From: Oryzias latipes
Lineage: Eukaryota; Chordata; Actinopteri; Beloniformes; Adrianichthyidae
NCBI RefSeq assembly: GCF_002234675.1
Contig: NC_019868.2
Coordinates: 27,356,293 to 27,420,292 of the forward strand
Direction of reading: 5' to 3'
DNA length: 64,000 nt
A program made the translations under genes and the position numbers. Each line of letters starts with the position of its first letter. Within the stretch, counting starts at the first letter, position 1. Below, piece by piece: positions 54,501-63,269 of this stretch. Under the pieces are notes generated by a model. That model saw only the letters and a list, made by a program, of their open reading frames with translations. It was not told the origin of the DNA and searched no databases.

Positions 54501-57500
54501 ACCTGACCTGCTGTTAAGTCGAGTTAAAGGAGAAGGACAGGGTTGAGGTCAGGGGGGGGACTTTCAGCCTCCAAATCTCCTCCACAACCTGACCAGAGAA
54601 CATTTCTGTTGGAGTTAAGGTCCCAGTCGTCCACACAAACATCACTTTTGTTATGTGGACTTTGAGGCCATTCATTTAGTTAAGGTTAAGGATGGTTTTC
54701 ATGGCTGTAATTATTTTTAACTCCTTCATGCCTGACTTTATTTCCAATTAAATGAAACATATTCTCAGTGTGAAGGGGGGGAACCTGCACCTCCGCTGCT
54801 GGACACATATAAACAGACTATACAAGACTTTACTGTTGCAGTAATCCCTAAAGTTCACATTTACACCTTTATTAATGGAAATTAGGTGAAAAGTCAAACA
54901 AATATTTTTGGAAAAGTCATTTAGTAATTTGAACAGAAATGCTTTTGAACTTAAAAAACTGGAAATGTTTTTGCATTCACCGTCCTTCTCCACAACCGCT
55001 TGGTGTTCATGCAAATTTTTTAATGGGCATGCTGCGTGCGACTGATTTTGCATTATTTCGTCCTTCTTGCTTGCAGCCTGACTGTGAGAAATGAGGAAAA
55101 TAAACATAGTGTAGTTTAAGTGGGTGTCCGACGCTCCACGTGCACACCCCTGAGCATGCAGCATTTCCATGCGGTCAGTAAGAAGCCAGACTGTGCACTT
55201 AACTAATGACTAGAGTATTGTGTAAGGGCACCGTACAACAGCATCACCCATACGTTAGAAGTGCTGGTAACTTCCTTTAGCCTTACAGATACTTCACAAC
55301 ACATTTGCTACAATCACAACGGTACAATCTGTTTTCATAATGTCCCCTAAGGTGGCCGCATGAGCCTGAAGGAAACTGCAAGACGCACCTGCTCTCCCTT
55401 TAACCCTTGTGCTATCTTGTGGGGTCAAAATGACCCACCCTTACATTGATGTGTTATTCCTACCATGATAAAGGTGGAAAGATTTCATGTAAGTGAAGAT
55501 CACAAATCATTGAAGAAAAAAGGTTCAGAGCACTGTCTAGTGGGTCTAGATGACCCAACTCCCAACGTTAAAGTGCTCAGGATAGCACAAGGGTTATGAT
55601 GCAGCAGCTCCTCCCTAAGACCCTCTACGGCGCCGGACAACCCAAAAACTCACAGCACGCATACGGGTCAGCCCTCATATAGGTGCATGTGACTGAGGCC
55701 TAAAAGACAAAAACTACATTAGCAGTGGCTGAACCAACTCACAGCTGTGTAGAGAGAAGAACACACTGCATAAATACAAATGTTCATGTACTTTGTCCTC
55801 AAAACTGTGACTTGTTTTTAGTTCAGGGGGTAAAAAAGGCATTACTGACATGAAAGTAAGGGTGTCCAAACAGCAAACGGTTGCTCTTCCTGTTTCTGTG
55901 GACTTTTGTCTCATTATAGGTAAATATCTTTCCCCTCATAGCGTCAGTTCTATATTTTTGTTGGATGTTGCATTTATTGGTCGTCATACTGTTCAGCTTT
56001 TGAGATGGTTCTGGTCATCCCAGAACTCCAACACATCTCCTTTGATTTGGTCTTTAAGGAACTGCTGGTGCTTCTTTCTTTGTGTTTTCCCTTTTGTAGT
56101 CTGTTTTATTTTATCTGTGCTTAAAATGTAATTGCAGTATTTCATAATCCCTTACATAAAATGATTTTTTTCAGCTCAGTTGTGCTCCAAAATTATTTTA
56201 AAATTCCATTTTTGTCTGTTTTTTTAATGTTCAGTTCTTTTCACACTGACTCGTGGCTCTGCTTTACTGAAACCATTACTTCTAATTTGTCTGCTGAATC
56301 TTGAGTTTCTCTTAAAGAAGCAGTTTTTATCTTTCCGTGGGACTTATGTGTGATTTCCTTTCAGTGAGAATAAACCAAAGGTCTGTTAAAATGCAAAGCA
56401 GCCCCTCGTGTTGCCACCGGTGGGGGGAATGGAGGCCATATTTTAGCCGTGCGGGCTGTCAGCAAAATGTTTCTGGAGGAAAGCTAATCCTGCGTTGAGA
56501 CTTACAGCTCTGCCCGGCCGGCCGACAGCGCTCGATGCTATCAGGATTAAATTAGGGTGAATTAGAGACAAAGAGGCAGAAAGAAGGGGAAAAGGGATGA
56601 TGTTAGGGCAGGATTTTCCTACAGCTCGGTGATCACTCCTTAGTTTTAGATCATTGATCAGAGCAGAATAAACCAGCTGGGATTAAAGGAGACAAGCGCA
56701 AAACCTATAGAGACTACAACTATGTGTGTGAATCCATCGCTCTCTGAGGATGAATAATCGTTGCAGCAACGTAAAGTAATGCAGAAACTTTGCTCTGGTG
56801 TTTAAAATGTTCCTCTGTGTTTAACTGCGTTGTCTTTCTTCTGCGTCAGGACATAAATAAAGCTTCCCATTCCCACACGGAGACATCTTTACCAACAGTG
56901 AGAGAATAGCTTTTATTGATAACACGGATGTTGTTGAGTCTGTGAAAACCTGTTTTAGGAGTTAGTTATGCAGCAGAGACTGTCATTGTTCAGGACAGCT
57001 CTACGTCTCCCAAGTTTATTGAAACGTTTTTCCTGGAATGTTTTTGCCTCTTTTCACGCAGCCTGTTGGGAATACTTTCAAAGAAACAAAACACACAGTA
57101 ACCACCGACGGAGAGCTTTCATTCAGAACAGGAAAGCAGCTTGATCTGGAAACCAACTCAGTGGTGTTAAGGTAGAGTGTCCACCCTGAGACTGGAAAGT
57201 CACGAGTTCAAATACACGGTCGAGTCATACCAAAGACTTAAACACGGAACCCAATGCCTCCCCGGCTTGACACTTAGCATTAAGGGGTTGGATGGGGTGG
57301 TCTAAACCACCAAATAGGTGGGGCTGATTCTGCAGTTCACTGCTCCACAAGGGATGGATCAAACGTGGAGAACACACCTCACACGTCCAGTACTGGGTCG
57401 TTAAATTTAAAAAAACAAAAAACAAGTCCAGTCATCTGCTGAATGAAATGCTGAAATGCTGAAATCGCCAAACATGCCAGACTTCTCAGGAAGCTTAAAA

Positions 57501-60500
57501 AGATTGAGATTACTTGGGTTAAAGGCTACAGGATTAAAGTCAAACCACTCGGTCCAAAAATTGATTGATGATTTTTCCTAATGAAACATACTTGATCAAT
57601 TTATGCTATGAAGATTTTTGAAACAGTGTTATGTATATTTTACTGATATAAATCATATACATGACTTTTATAAGTAACATAATCTGTATATATTTTAGAT
57701 AACTGATCTGCATTTACTATGTTGATTACTAAAATAGTTATGTCTATTTTTACATAATTTTTAAGTAATTATCTTTGTCATGTGCTTTATTGATATTTAA
57801 GGATTCTTAATTCTGTCTGATAAAAGTTATAAACTGGATAATGATAAATCATGTAATTTAATGGTTACAGTAGAACAGGGGTGGGATTAGATAAATTCAC
57901 TTCCTTCCACCAACTTTCAAGCAATCTTTAATTTTATGTCTAATTATCCTACATTTGATACGTCTTTGTATGAATATATAACTGATGATAGTAATGTCTT
58001 TTTTTATTATTCTTCTTATTATTCTTATTTGATTGCTTGAAATAAACATTTCAAATCAAATCAAAAATTTGATCGACAGATTTCGTGTAGCTCGCTTTAA
58101 AGTGGTAGGGTCGTGTCATTTCTTCTTTTTTTTTGTTTTTTTTTGTGGTTGATGTCACAGTCACTCAGTCCAGTTCTTATATACAATCAATGATGCCAAC
58201 TTAACTTTGCATTCAAGATATCTGAAAATAAAACAAGCTATGAACAATAGGATCTTTTTATGATATCTGCTTATCCCACATCAACACAAGATGACAACAA
58301 TTATATCCCCATGCCGAACCAATCCAGACTTTATCCCATTGATTCCAGTTGATGCAAATATGCACCAAACCTTAATTAGTATCTACATGACAGCAAAAAA
58401 GGAAGTAATTTTTTTTCATAGCTGAAGGTAAATTAAGGTGGCAAGGGGTTACCCTAATTGCTTCAATCATTGTAGTGTATCTAATTTATTATCTATAAAG
58501 TTATATTGAATTGGCCTGGGCATGTGCTTTGTTTAAATGTTATATCCAGTGATAAAAATGTTTATGTCAGAACTAGTTTGTTTTTTTATTTTAAAAGTTC
58601 CCTTGACACGTCAGAAATGGCATTTCTCTGTCCTCCGTGTCTGTGCTTGTAGCCGCAGTAATGAAGCTAATTCGGTTTTAATTGTTCAGTTGGTTGTTGA
58701 CCCGGTGATGTGTATTGCGTTGGAGTCGGGCCCCTGATGCGGCGTGAAGAGGACAGAGCTGCTCCCTGCAGCTTTACGGCCCGTGATGGACGGTTGCTCT
58801 GCTGTTGAAGCCCATTAAAATGTTTGAATTAGTTTACAAATGATGAGTCCACAGATGATGACTGAAATACAACCCCCCCACCACCACCTCACACACACAC
58901 ACCCACACACACACACACACACACAGGAGCAAGAGTCCACACAAATGAAACGAATAAATGAAAAGAGGCCTCTGGGAATAAGAGGTTAGCTTAACGTTGG
59001 GTTTTACTGCTCCTCATAACGCTAATCACTGTGAATTTCGTGCTGATCACTCCAAGTGTGTGTGTTTGCGTGTGCGTTAGAGCACACACACAGGCACACA
59101 TTTGCTTAATGGAAATGACCCCTCTGTATGAAAGTGTTGTGTTCTGCCTTGTAACCAAAGCAATGGCTAACAACCTCGCCTGGAAATTAAAAACCATAAA
59201 TTTTGTCTGGCCCATCACACACACACAAATGCAACACCACCCCCCCCTCCCCTCCCTCCAGCCAAAGGGACCGCATCCTTCAGGACGACGGAAACCTTGC
59301 AGCCGTTTTTCTTGATGTTGCGTCTCTGAGCTTCCTGCCTGGAGGAACGTTTGTGTTTTTAGTTTTCATTTTGTGTTCGAGTGTGTGGATTTAGAAATGG
59401 AAGCTGGTGAAAGTGTTTTCATTGTTCAAAAGTTTCCAAAGATAAATGCTGCTGATATTTTTCTTCCTACTGAAGCAAATGAAACTTTTTTTTGCCTTGG
59501 TGTTTTTTCACAATATTTTCAGAGCAGGAATGTAATCTGCTTCTGATCATTTCACCTGTCCTAATACAAACTCAACTCAGTGTCTGAAAGATTCAGTGAC
59601 CAAAAAAAAAAAAAAGATTCAGTGACAGTTGAACTCTTTCCAACATCATCATGGATGGCATTGATGCTACTATTGTAAAGGGTAAAAAACTCTTAATTCA
59701 ACAAAAAGTTGGTTGTTTGGTTGAAAAAAATAAGTTTGAGCAGAATGATTAAATCTGCATTAACTGACCCAGTTATAATGTATTCACACCTTCACTGCAT
59801 ATGTCACTAAATCGCAACATAGCATTTAATCCACTTAGTTTGGCATCATCTTGAATAGAGAAAACGGCTCTAAGCTAAACAGCGAAGCCTCAGCTCTATT
59901 TAACAGTGTAGTTTAGCATTGTTTAGCATTGTGTTGCTATTTTTTTCCGTGGATTTTCTGTGATGGTGAACGCCGGTCTGCCTTGGAGTTGAGGGATTTG
60001 AATCTGGTGCAGTTCAGTGACTGAATGAAAATCAACTGTCCAGCAGACCAAAGAGCAAAGGAGTTTGTGGTGTGAACTCACAGCTGGAATCTTAACAGGG
60101 CCAGCAGGTTGGAGGACCAGTATAACTATTGTCTTTGTTGTGTCTTCTTTTGTTGTTTCTTTTGCAATGCCACTTCTAAAAGAGTTGCTCTCCACTAAAG
60201 CGCTAAGGCAAAAGCATTTTATTAGTCTAATAATATAATAACCTTCACACCAACAAGTAATCTCTATTGAGCACAGGTTTGGTTAAGGGCTTGAAAACAA
60301 TGAAACCAACCATGCTGAGGCTAGCTGGCAGAGGTGGGACAGAGCAGGTTCTTAAGGGAACCAACCACTTAGAGGTACAGCAACTAAAATGTTATATTTG
60401 GTTTCTGGAATCAGAGTTTCAGAGTTTCAGGACTGTTCAGTGTGTTTGGACTACAGGTCTAGTATGTTGGGGTAAATGGCGTGTAATCATATAGCCTTTG

Positions 60501-60936
60501 TCTATGGTGCATTAAAGCCCAAAGCGAGTCACAGTCTCTTTCACCCGTTCACACACACATTCACTCCGCCGCCTTAAACTGGCGCCAACTTGTTACTACC
60601 AGGAGCAATGTGGGGTTCAGTGTCTTACCCAAGGATACTTAGACACATGGGTGGGCAAGGCAGGTATCAAACCGAAGCAACCCGATCGGAGGGCAACCGA
60701 CTAAAGCATAGTCTATGATTCTGTAGGCTTTTTTCATTATATGACGATCTGTTTAAAGCCTTCCTCCTGTTGTTTCTTCCATTATCTTCTTTCTGATCTC
60801 ATTTCTTTAAAATGCATTTCTGATTTCCTTCCTCAGAAGACGGACACCTCAGATGACGACGACGACGATTTTGACGAAGTGCCAGAAAAAGAAGGCTACG
60901 AGCCGCACATTCCCGAGCATATGCGTGCCGAGTACG
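42574..60936 (+). CDS. uvssa: UV-stimulated scaffold protein A, 3' end off window
   Basis: Exons: 42574-42683, 42984-43137, 43492-43668, 44819-44939, 45108-45599, 46133-46242, 46411-46539, 60837-60936; phases close throughout, giving 464 residues plus one base, with the rest past the right edge. Residues 1-147 form the VHS-like N-terminal domain ([31 protein letters not shown]). Coiled-coil and basic segment at 148-188. Exon 5 (about 189-352) is a long Glu/Ser/Lys-rich low-complexity insert. Exon 8 encodes the acidic TFIIH p62-binding motif [10 protein letters not shown] (Phe443, Val446) followed by [11 protein letters not shown], whose Lys449 corresponds to the ubiquitinated Lys414 of human UVSSA. 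The C-terminal DUF2043 zinc region is missing here. UVSSA joins stalled RNA polymerase II, CSA and TFIIH in transcription-coupled repair. Confidence 0.93.
42736..42790 (+). repeat. Fragment of a teleost 'ACTTTATTGATCCCC' repeat
   Basis: GGGACTTTATTGATCCCCGG then AGGGAAATTGAGTTGTTACAG, a very common teleost interspersed tail. Only this fragment is recognisable, in uvssa intron 1. Confidence 0.6.
43885..44328. mobile_element. TAGGGCTGCACGATAT repeat (uvssa intron 3)
   Basis: Begins TAGGGCTGCACGATATGAGG and ends in ATTTTTTGCAGGCC, with internal ATTGCGATA, ACGATATGCATATTGC and CGATTGG words. This is the common teleost 'GGGCTGCACGATAT' non-autonomous element. Superfamily not assigned. Confidence 0.65.
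45905..45985 (-). mobile_element. tRNA-like SINE head, inverted (uvssa intron 5)
   Basis: Minus strand reads CAGTGGTCCAGTGGGAGAGT and GTTGTGGGTTCAAGTCC: A- and B-box parts of the SINE family also at 18545 and 57155. Tail not recognisable. Confidence 0.6.
46540..47800 (+). other. First part of the 14.3-kb uvssa intron 7
   Basis: Strongly AT-rich with no exon or named repeat. A TTTGGAGAGCACTTTTCATAG fragment near 46,681 resembles a common repeat tail (compare 63,835). Confidence 0.45.
47802..47816 (+). promoter_or_regulatory. CTCF-like site in uvssa intron 7
   Basis: CCAGCAGAGGGCAGC fits CCASYAGRKGGCRSY at all 15 positions. Same orientation as the sites at 35722 and 62354. Directly followed by a tandem duplication. 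Confidence 0.5.
47821..47931. repeat. Tandem duplication with inverted junction
   Basis: The 52 bases 47821-47872 recur exactly at 47880-47931. The junction piece GGATGTAT is the reverse complement of ATACATCC inside the unit, so ATACATCCCTGA-TCTG-TCAGGGATGTAT forms a 12-bp-arm hairpin at the end of the first copy. Confidence 0.95.
48390..49085. promoter_or_regulatory. Candidate conserved noncoding element 1 (uvssa intron 7)
   Basis: Repeat-poor, mixed-composition block standing out from AT-rich surroundings. It has TTGACAGCTGATAGG (TALE/E-box), ATAATGCATAATGCAT, a GC-rich centre (GCCGGCCCGGCGCCGC) and CTTTATCATAATTAGC (homeodomain). No coding frame makes sense. Ends at a 23-G run. Confidence 0.4.
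49092..49114. repeat. Poly-G tract, 23 bases
   Basis: Uninterrupted run of 23 G, likely unstable in cloning and sequencing; its length should be treated as uncertain. Confidence 0.9.
49566..50020. mobile_element. Non-autonomous hAT-like element, 455 bp
   Basis: Inverted ends CAGTGGTCTCCAACC and GGGGACCACTG are hAT-type. The interior has CAGACCGATTTTTGCCAGAG, AAAATATCTGCAGCTGC and TCTGGCCTTCGGCC. No transposase. A flanking 8-bp duplication is not evident. A partial relative lies at 26040. Confidence 0.75.
50040..50175 (+). repeat. Teleost repeat tail 'CTGCCCTGCGACAGAGTGGC'
   Basis: CTGCCCTGCGACAGAGTGGC, GACCTGTCCAGAATGT, CCGTGACCCCGAAAGGGA and AAGATGAACGAATGAAT: the 3' part of the very common fish repeat whose upstream part appears at 63,285-63,565. 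Confidence 0.7.
50395..50890 (+). mobile_element. Family-2 repeat, copy 2 (uvssa intron 7)
   Basis: Longest copy: a CGCCATGTTGGAGCCAG start region, TATATAGCAACCACC, GTTGGAAGGCCACTCCCCTA, AGGCTCCACCTACTTTGATT, CTGACCAATAGAA, ATAGAAGTCTATGCGATTTT, GGAGCCAGCAGGTACTTCC and CACCCACTCCAGTTCTC. No coding capacity. Confidence 0.65.
51000..52065. other. Unassigned part of uvssa intron 7
   Basis: Not obviously repetitive; the 143-codon open frame at 51097-51528 has no recognisable domain and no splice partner. The GC-richer end (51,830-52,065) grades into the next candidate element. Confidence 0.35.
52066..52465. promoter_or_regulatory. Candidate conserved noncoding element 2 (uvssa intron 7)
   Basis: Repeat-poor block with CCTTGACAGCGAAAGG, GTAGTAATGAATAG, TTTATGCCTAATTAGTTTG (homeodomain) and AACAATAAACACTG (HOX/FOX-like). 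It lies immediately before an inverted pair of family-2 repeats. Confidence 0.4.
52555..52880 (-). mobile_element. Family-2 repeat, copy 3 (inverted)
   Basis: Reverse-complement landmarks: GAGAACTGGACTGAGTG, CAGACAGGAAGTGGTTCC, AGTAGGCGGAGCCTGCTGAT, GCTTTCAAATGGTAGGGGTG. Faces copy 4 head to head. Confidence 0.65.
52975..53335 (+). mobile_element. Family-2 repeat, copy 4
   Basis: TTTCTATGGCAACCAC, GTTGGAAGGCCACACCCCTA, GTAAGCTCCACCTACTTTG, CTATAGAAGTCTATGGGATT, GGAGCCAGCAGGGTACTTCC, TCTCATATACAGTCAATAAC. With copy 3 it forms a long inverted repeat with about 95 bp between. Confidence 0.65.
53850..54395. promoter_or_regulatory. Candidate conserved noncoding element 3 (uvssa intron 7)
   Basis: Repeat-poor sequence on both sides of a C run (54115-54133): GGAATGCATAAAAGCAATGA, AAAGGCAGAACTAAATTATT, GTGCAGTAATAATTTGCCAG, TACATTAGCATATAAATAGC (POU/TATA-like), AAATCATTTTTATAAAGG. 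No coding frame. Confidence 0.4.
54115..54133. repeat. Poly-C tract, 19 bases
   Basis: Uninterrupted run of 19 C inside candidate element 3; true length uncertain. Confidence 0.9.
54396..55403. other. Unassigned part of uvssa intron 7
   Basis: No exon, RNA gene or named repeat. The minus-strand open frame at 54748-55170 lacks any recognisable motif. Confidence 0.35.
55404..55593 (-). mobile_element. CCCTTGTGCTATC MITE, copy 2
   Basis: Same inverted ends (CCCTTGTGCTATC / GATAGCACAAGGG) and interior (GTGGGTCTAGATGACCCAAC, AAATCATTGAAGAAAAAAGG) as copy 1 but opposite orientation. Flanks are TTAA on the left and TTAT on the right, one change from a TTAA duplication. Confidence 0.85.
56398..56650. 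promoter_or_regulatory. Candidate conserved noncoding element 4 (uvssa intron 7)
   Basis: Repeat-poor, GC-richer block with GGAAAGCTAATCCTGCG and ATCAGGATTAAATTAGG (OTX/bicoid-type TAATCC sites in both orientations), GGGTGAATTAGAG, and CCATATTTTAGCCG (SRF-like). No coding frame. Confidence 0.4.
57155..57425 (+). mobile_element. tRNA-derived SINE, near full length
   Basis: AGTGGTGTTAAGGTAGAGTG (A-box), CACGAGTTCAAATAC (B-box), then ACCCAATGCCTCCCCGGCTT, AAGGGGTTGGATGGGGTGG and the GGATCAAACGTGGAGAACAC tail. Same family as the inverted heads at 18545 and 45905. Confidence 0.8.
57430..58075. other. AT-rich part of uvssa intron 7
   Basis: Very AT-rich, no exon or repeat recognised; TTATTATTCTTCTTATTATT near 58,003 is low complexity. 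Confidence 0.4.
58078..58198 (+). mobile_element. Family-2 repeat, copy 5 (fragment)
   Basis: Joins a piece of the middle (GACAGATTTCGTGTAGCTCG, AAAGTGGTAGGGTCGTG, inverted sense) to a direct-sense end (GTCACTCAGTCCAGTTCTTA, ATATACAATCAATGATG), so it may be a deleted inverted pair like 52555-53335. Confidence 0.5.
58590..59260. promoter_or_regulatory. Candidate conserved noncoding element 5 (uvssa intron 7)
   Basis: Two repeat-poor parts split by an AC microsatellite (58,889-58,925): AATGAAGCTAATTCGGTTTTAATTG-type homeodomain words (cores GCTAATTCGG, TTTAATTG), TGAATTAGTTTACAAATGATG-type words, and ACGCTAATCACTGTGAATTT, TTTGCTTAATGGAAATGACC. No coding frame. Confidence 0.4.
59400..60505. other. 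Unassigned part of uvssa intron 7
   Basis: No exon, RNA gene or repeat recognised apart from a 13-A run near 59,602 between two copies of AGATTCAGTGAC. Confidence 0.4.
60510..60705 (-). mobile_element. Degenerate inverted SINE-like repeat
   Basis: GGGGTTCAGTGTCTTACCCAA, GGATACTTAGACACATGG and GGTATCAAACCGAAGCAACC read on the minus strand as the decayed tRNA-like head and body of a common fish SINE (B-box near GGTTTGATACC). It ends about 130 bp before uvssa exon 8. Confidence 0.55.
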
Positions 60937-61236
60937 GTCAGTTTCAGTCGCACAAACACACGTGCGCATCACAAACTCACAAACACGTGCAAAAACAAAG
61001 AAGTTAAGCTACAAAAGGAAGACCTGCTGCTGCACTAATCTCTTTAGACTCGCACACATGCTATGAAATGCACAAACAAACACAAGGACCCACTTCAAAG
61101 AGGCAGCTGCTGAAGTGCAGGTGGGGTGACTCTTCAGTGGGTTTTTCCACGGGGGTCCTCAGAAATCTGATGTGTGCATCCCTGTCTTCTAGAAACGGAT
61201 CGATTTTTCTTCCTTTCTTTCTTCAGTCTTTCACTC

Positions 61237-62153
61237 GTTCTTTAAAGACTCACTTTGATCATCTTCTGATGTATTTTCAAAGCTTCCCTGGTGGTTTTTT
61301 AGTTATGATGATGCAGTTTTTAGCCAAAATAAAAAAAACCTGCGTCCTTTTCCGAATCAGCTTTATTGGCCAAATACAGTGCATACACCCCTTGTGCTAT
61401 CCTAGTCACTTAAACGTTGGGAGTGGGGTCATCTAGACCCACTAGACAGTGCTCTGAACCTTTTTTCTTCAGTGATTTGTGATCTTCACTGGTGTCCGTG
61501 GATTACATGAAATCTTTCCACCTTTATCCACCTTTGTCATGGTAGGGAGAACACGTCAAAGTAAGGGTGGGGTCTTTTTGACCCCACAAGATAGCACAAG
61601 GGATACAGTCCAAGGGATTTAGCTTTGGTGTCTTGTGCTCTCATGTGCAAACAATAAAATAACGAGATAAAGATAAGCACAACCGTTATTCTCCAGGACA
61701 TAGTTTCTGCAGAGCCGCAGGAGTTTATTTGAAATTTGCATTTGAGTTGTGGACGGACCATTGGTGCGGAATAACCACAGCCCTCCCTCTCCCCGTTGCA
61801 GAGTCTGTTTACGTGCTCTTCTGCTAGCTTACAGCCCCTCACAATCCCAACCTAACACTACCGCTGCAACAAGCTATATTGGAGCTATCTAGCCCTACAG
61901 ACGAGGAAAACAAAGACATATAAGGATCTATTAGTCTGTAAGTGGATGCATCAGAATGAAGCGGAGCAGGGAGACTATGGCCCTTGTATTTACTGCGTAA
62001 CAAATAGGATATTTTTTAAACTGTTTTTTTTTTCTTTCTACTCCTGAATCACTACGATTTGAATTAAGGAATACTCAAAAATTCAATTTTAAGCTTAATT
62101 ATATCCTACATTTTCAGGTTGAAAACACAATTTTCATTGAGTTGGTCCTTTAA
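61237..62153 (-). mobile_element. Family-1 TIR element, copy H (inverted, with nested insertions)
   Basis: Right end TTTAAAGACTCACTTTGATC at the left side, then reverse-complement landmarks AGCCGCAGGAGTTTAT, CTTACAGCCCCTCACA, CAGACGAGGAAAACAAAGAC, ATGCATCAGAATGAAGCGG, and the left end GGTCCTTTAAA at 62,153. Both TIR ends are present. Interrupted by a TTTATTGGCCAAATACAGTG repeat fragment (about 61,355-61,690), itself split by the MITE at 61389. Confidence 0.8.
61389..61602 (+). mobile_element. CCCTTGTGCTATC MITE, copy 3 (nested)
   Basis: Ends CCCTTGTGCTATC and GATAGCACAAGGG, interior as in copies 1 and 2, same orientation as copy 1. Flanks share ATACA (left gcATACAc, right ATACAg) and are not TTAA, unlike copy 1. 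Confidence 0.85.
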
Positions 62154-62199
62154 AACATCCCTTCTACAACACGTATCGTTGGACACGGTCGTCTTCTCC

Positions 62200-62960
62200 T
62201 TCTTGGTTCTTGTATGGATCATGTTTGGCCTCCAGGCTGCAAGAGGTCACGCATTAAGGTCAATAATAGAGGGCCTGTTTCTTTTTATTGCTATGTCAGC
62301 TGCAATACAACATTCAATTTCCTTAAATATTAGTTTGAAAGCTGCCGTTCTTCTTAGCAGGTGGCGCTGCAGGCGACAGCGAGCATTCAAACCCCCTCAG
62401 AGCTGCTCTAGCAGCAGCCTTCAAGCGCCCCTCCATCACTGGCTTACAGAGAGAAGCTGTATTTATGTGTTTTGCGTTAATGGCTCCATAACCGAACATG
62501 TCGACAGTGCAGTTATCGCTCGGTCAGCCATATTGTTGCGGCGCGGCTGCGTGGCCTTTGACCTGCGGCCAGCTCTCCCCAGCTGCTTCCTGACTCATTA
62601 CATTCTCACGGAGCCTCTTTACCTGCACCTCCCTCCATTACTAATCAATTAGAAGCTGGAGTAATTAGATAGTATCTGATGGGGTCCCAAACATCTGTGC
62701 GCATGTGTGTGTGTCAGGGTGATTAGTGGGCTACGTAATGATCTAGAGGGGCCATGCCAAATTAACAATGCCACCTCTTTAATGAGCCCCTATTAGCCTT
62801 GCACCCAGATTTTACCACCTGCACCGACAGGTCCTGCTTAAATCACACCTCATGCTCCGGCCATCCTTTAAGAAGACGTTTCTTTGTTTCAGTAAAACAT
62901 GTTCAGCGCTTTAGCTCTTCTTCTTTGAGCAATTAGGCAGAACATTTGTTAGGAGGCCTA
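62200..62960. promoter_or_regulatory. Candidate conserved noncoding element 6 (after uvssa exon 8)
   Basis: The most enhancer-like block in the window. ATTACTAATCAATTAGAAGC and GGAGTAATTAGATAG put four homeodomain cores in about 35 bp. Also GGGTGATTAGTGGG, TAATGATCTAGAGG, CAAATTAACAATGCC, TTACCACCTGCACC (E-box/SNAI), a CTCF-like site and CCTTTGACCTGCGG. The open frame across it (62119-62652) has no protein-family features. Confidence 0.45.
62354..62368 (+). promoter_or_regulatory. CTCF-like site in candidate element 6
   Basis: TTAGCAGGTGGCGCT matches CCASYAGRKGGCRSY at 13 of 15 positions, missing only the first two C. Same orientation as the sites at 35722 and 47802. Confidence 0.4.
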
Positions 62961-63269
62961 AATCCTCTCTTTGCTGCTTTCAAAGCAGAACTTTTGAGCA
63001 TCTGATGTTTTGTGTCGTGTGTGACTCCCGTCTCTTCTGCTTCAGTCTTTGCTCAAGAGCTTTTGCACAACCCCAAACATGCCAACCACACAAGCACACA
63101 AGCAGAAGACTGTTATCCCTGTGAAACCCAGTTCTCTCCTGTTCTTTCTTCGTCCTTTGCCGCTGATGATCTGGATCAGGAGTTTTCTGTCAGTGAGAAC
63201 CTGATCCAGCTTTACAGCAGCAGGGGTTGCTGGGAAAAACGTGGTCATTCTCGAGGATAACAAAAAATT

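Noticed and set aside
62119-62652. 177-codon open frame
   Set aside because: Spans a family-1 end and a candidate enhancer, has no domain, no homolog I recognise and no splice context.
63046-63260. Possible ninth uvssa exon after an acceptor-like ctgcttcag, open to 63260
   Set aside because: The phase-1 join gives Val-Phe-Ala-Gln, which does not continue the conserved EYG context. There is no good donor before the stop, and the translated sequence resembles no part of UVSSA that I know.
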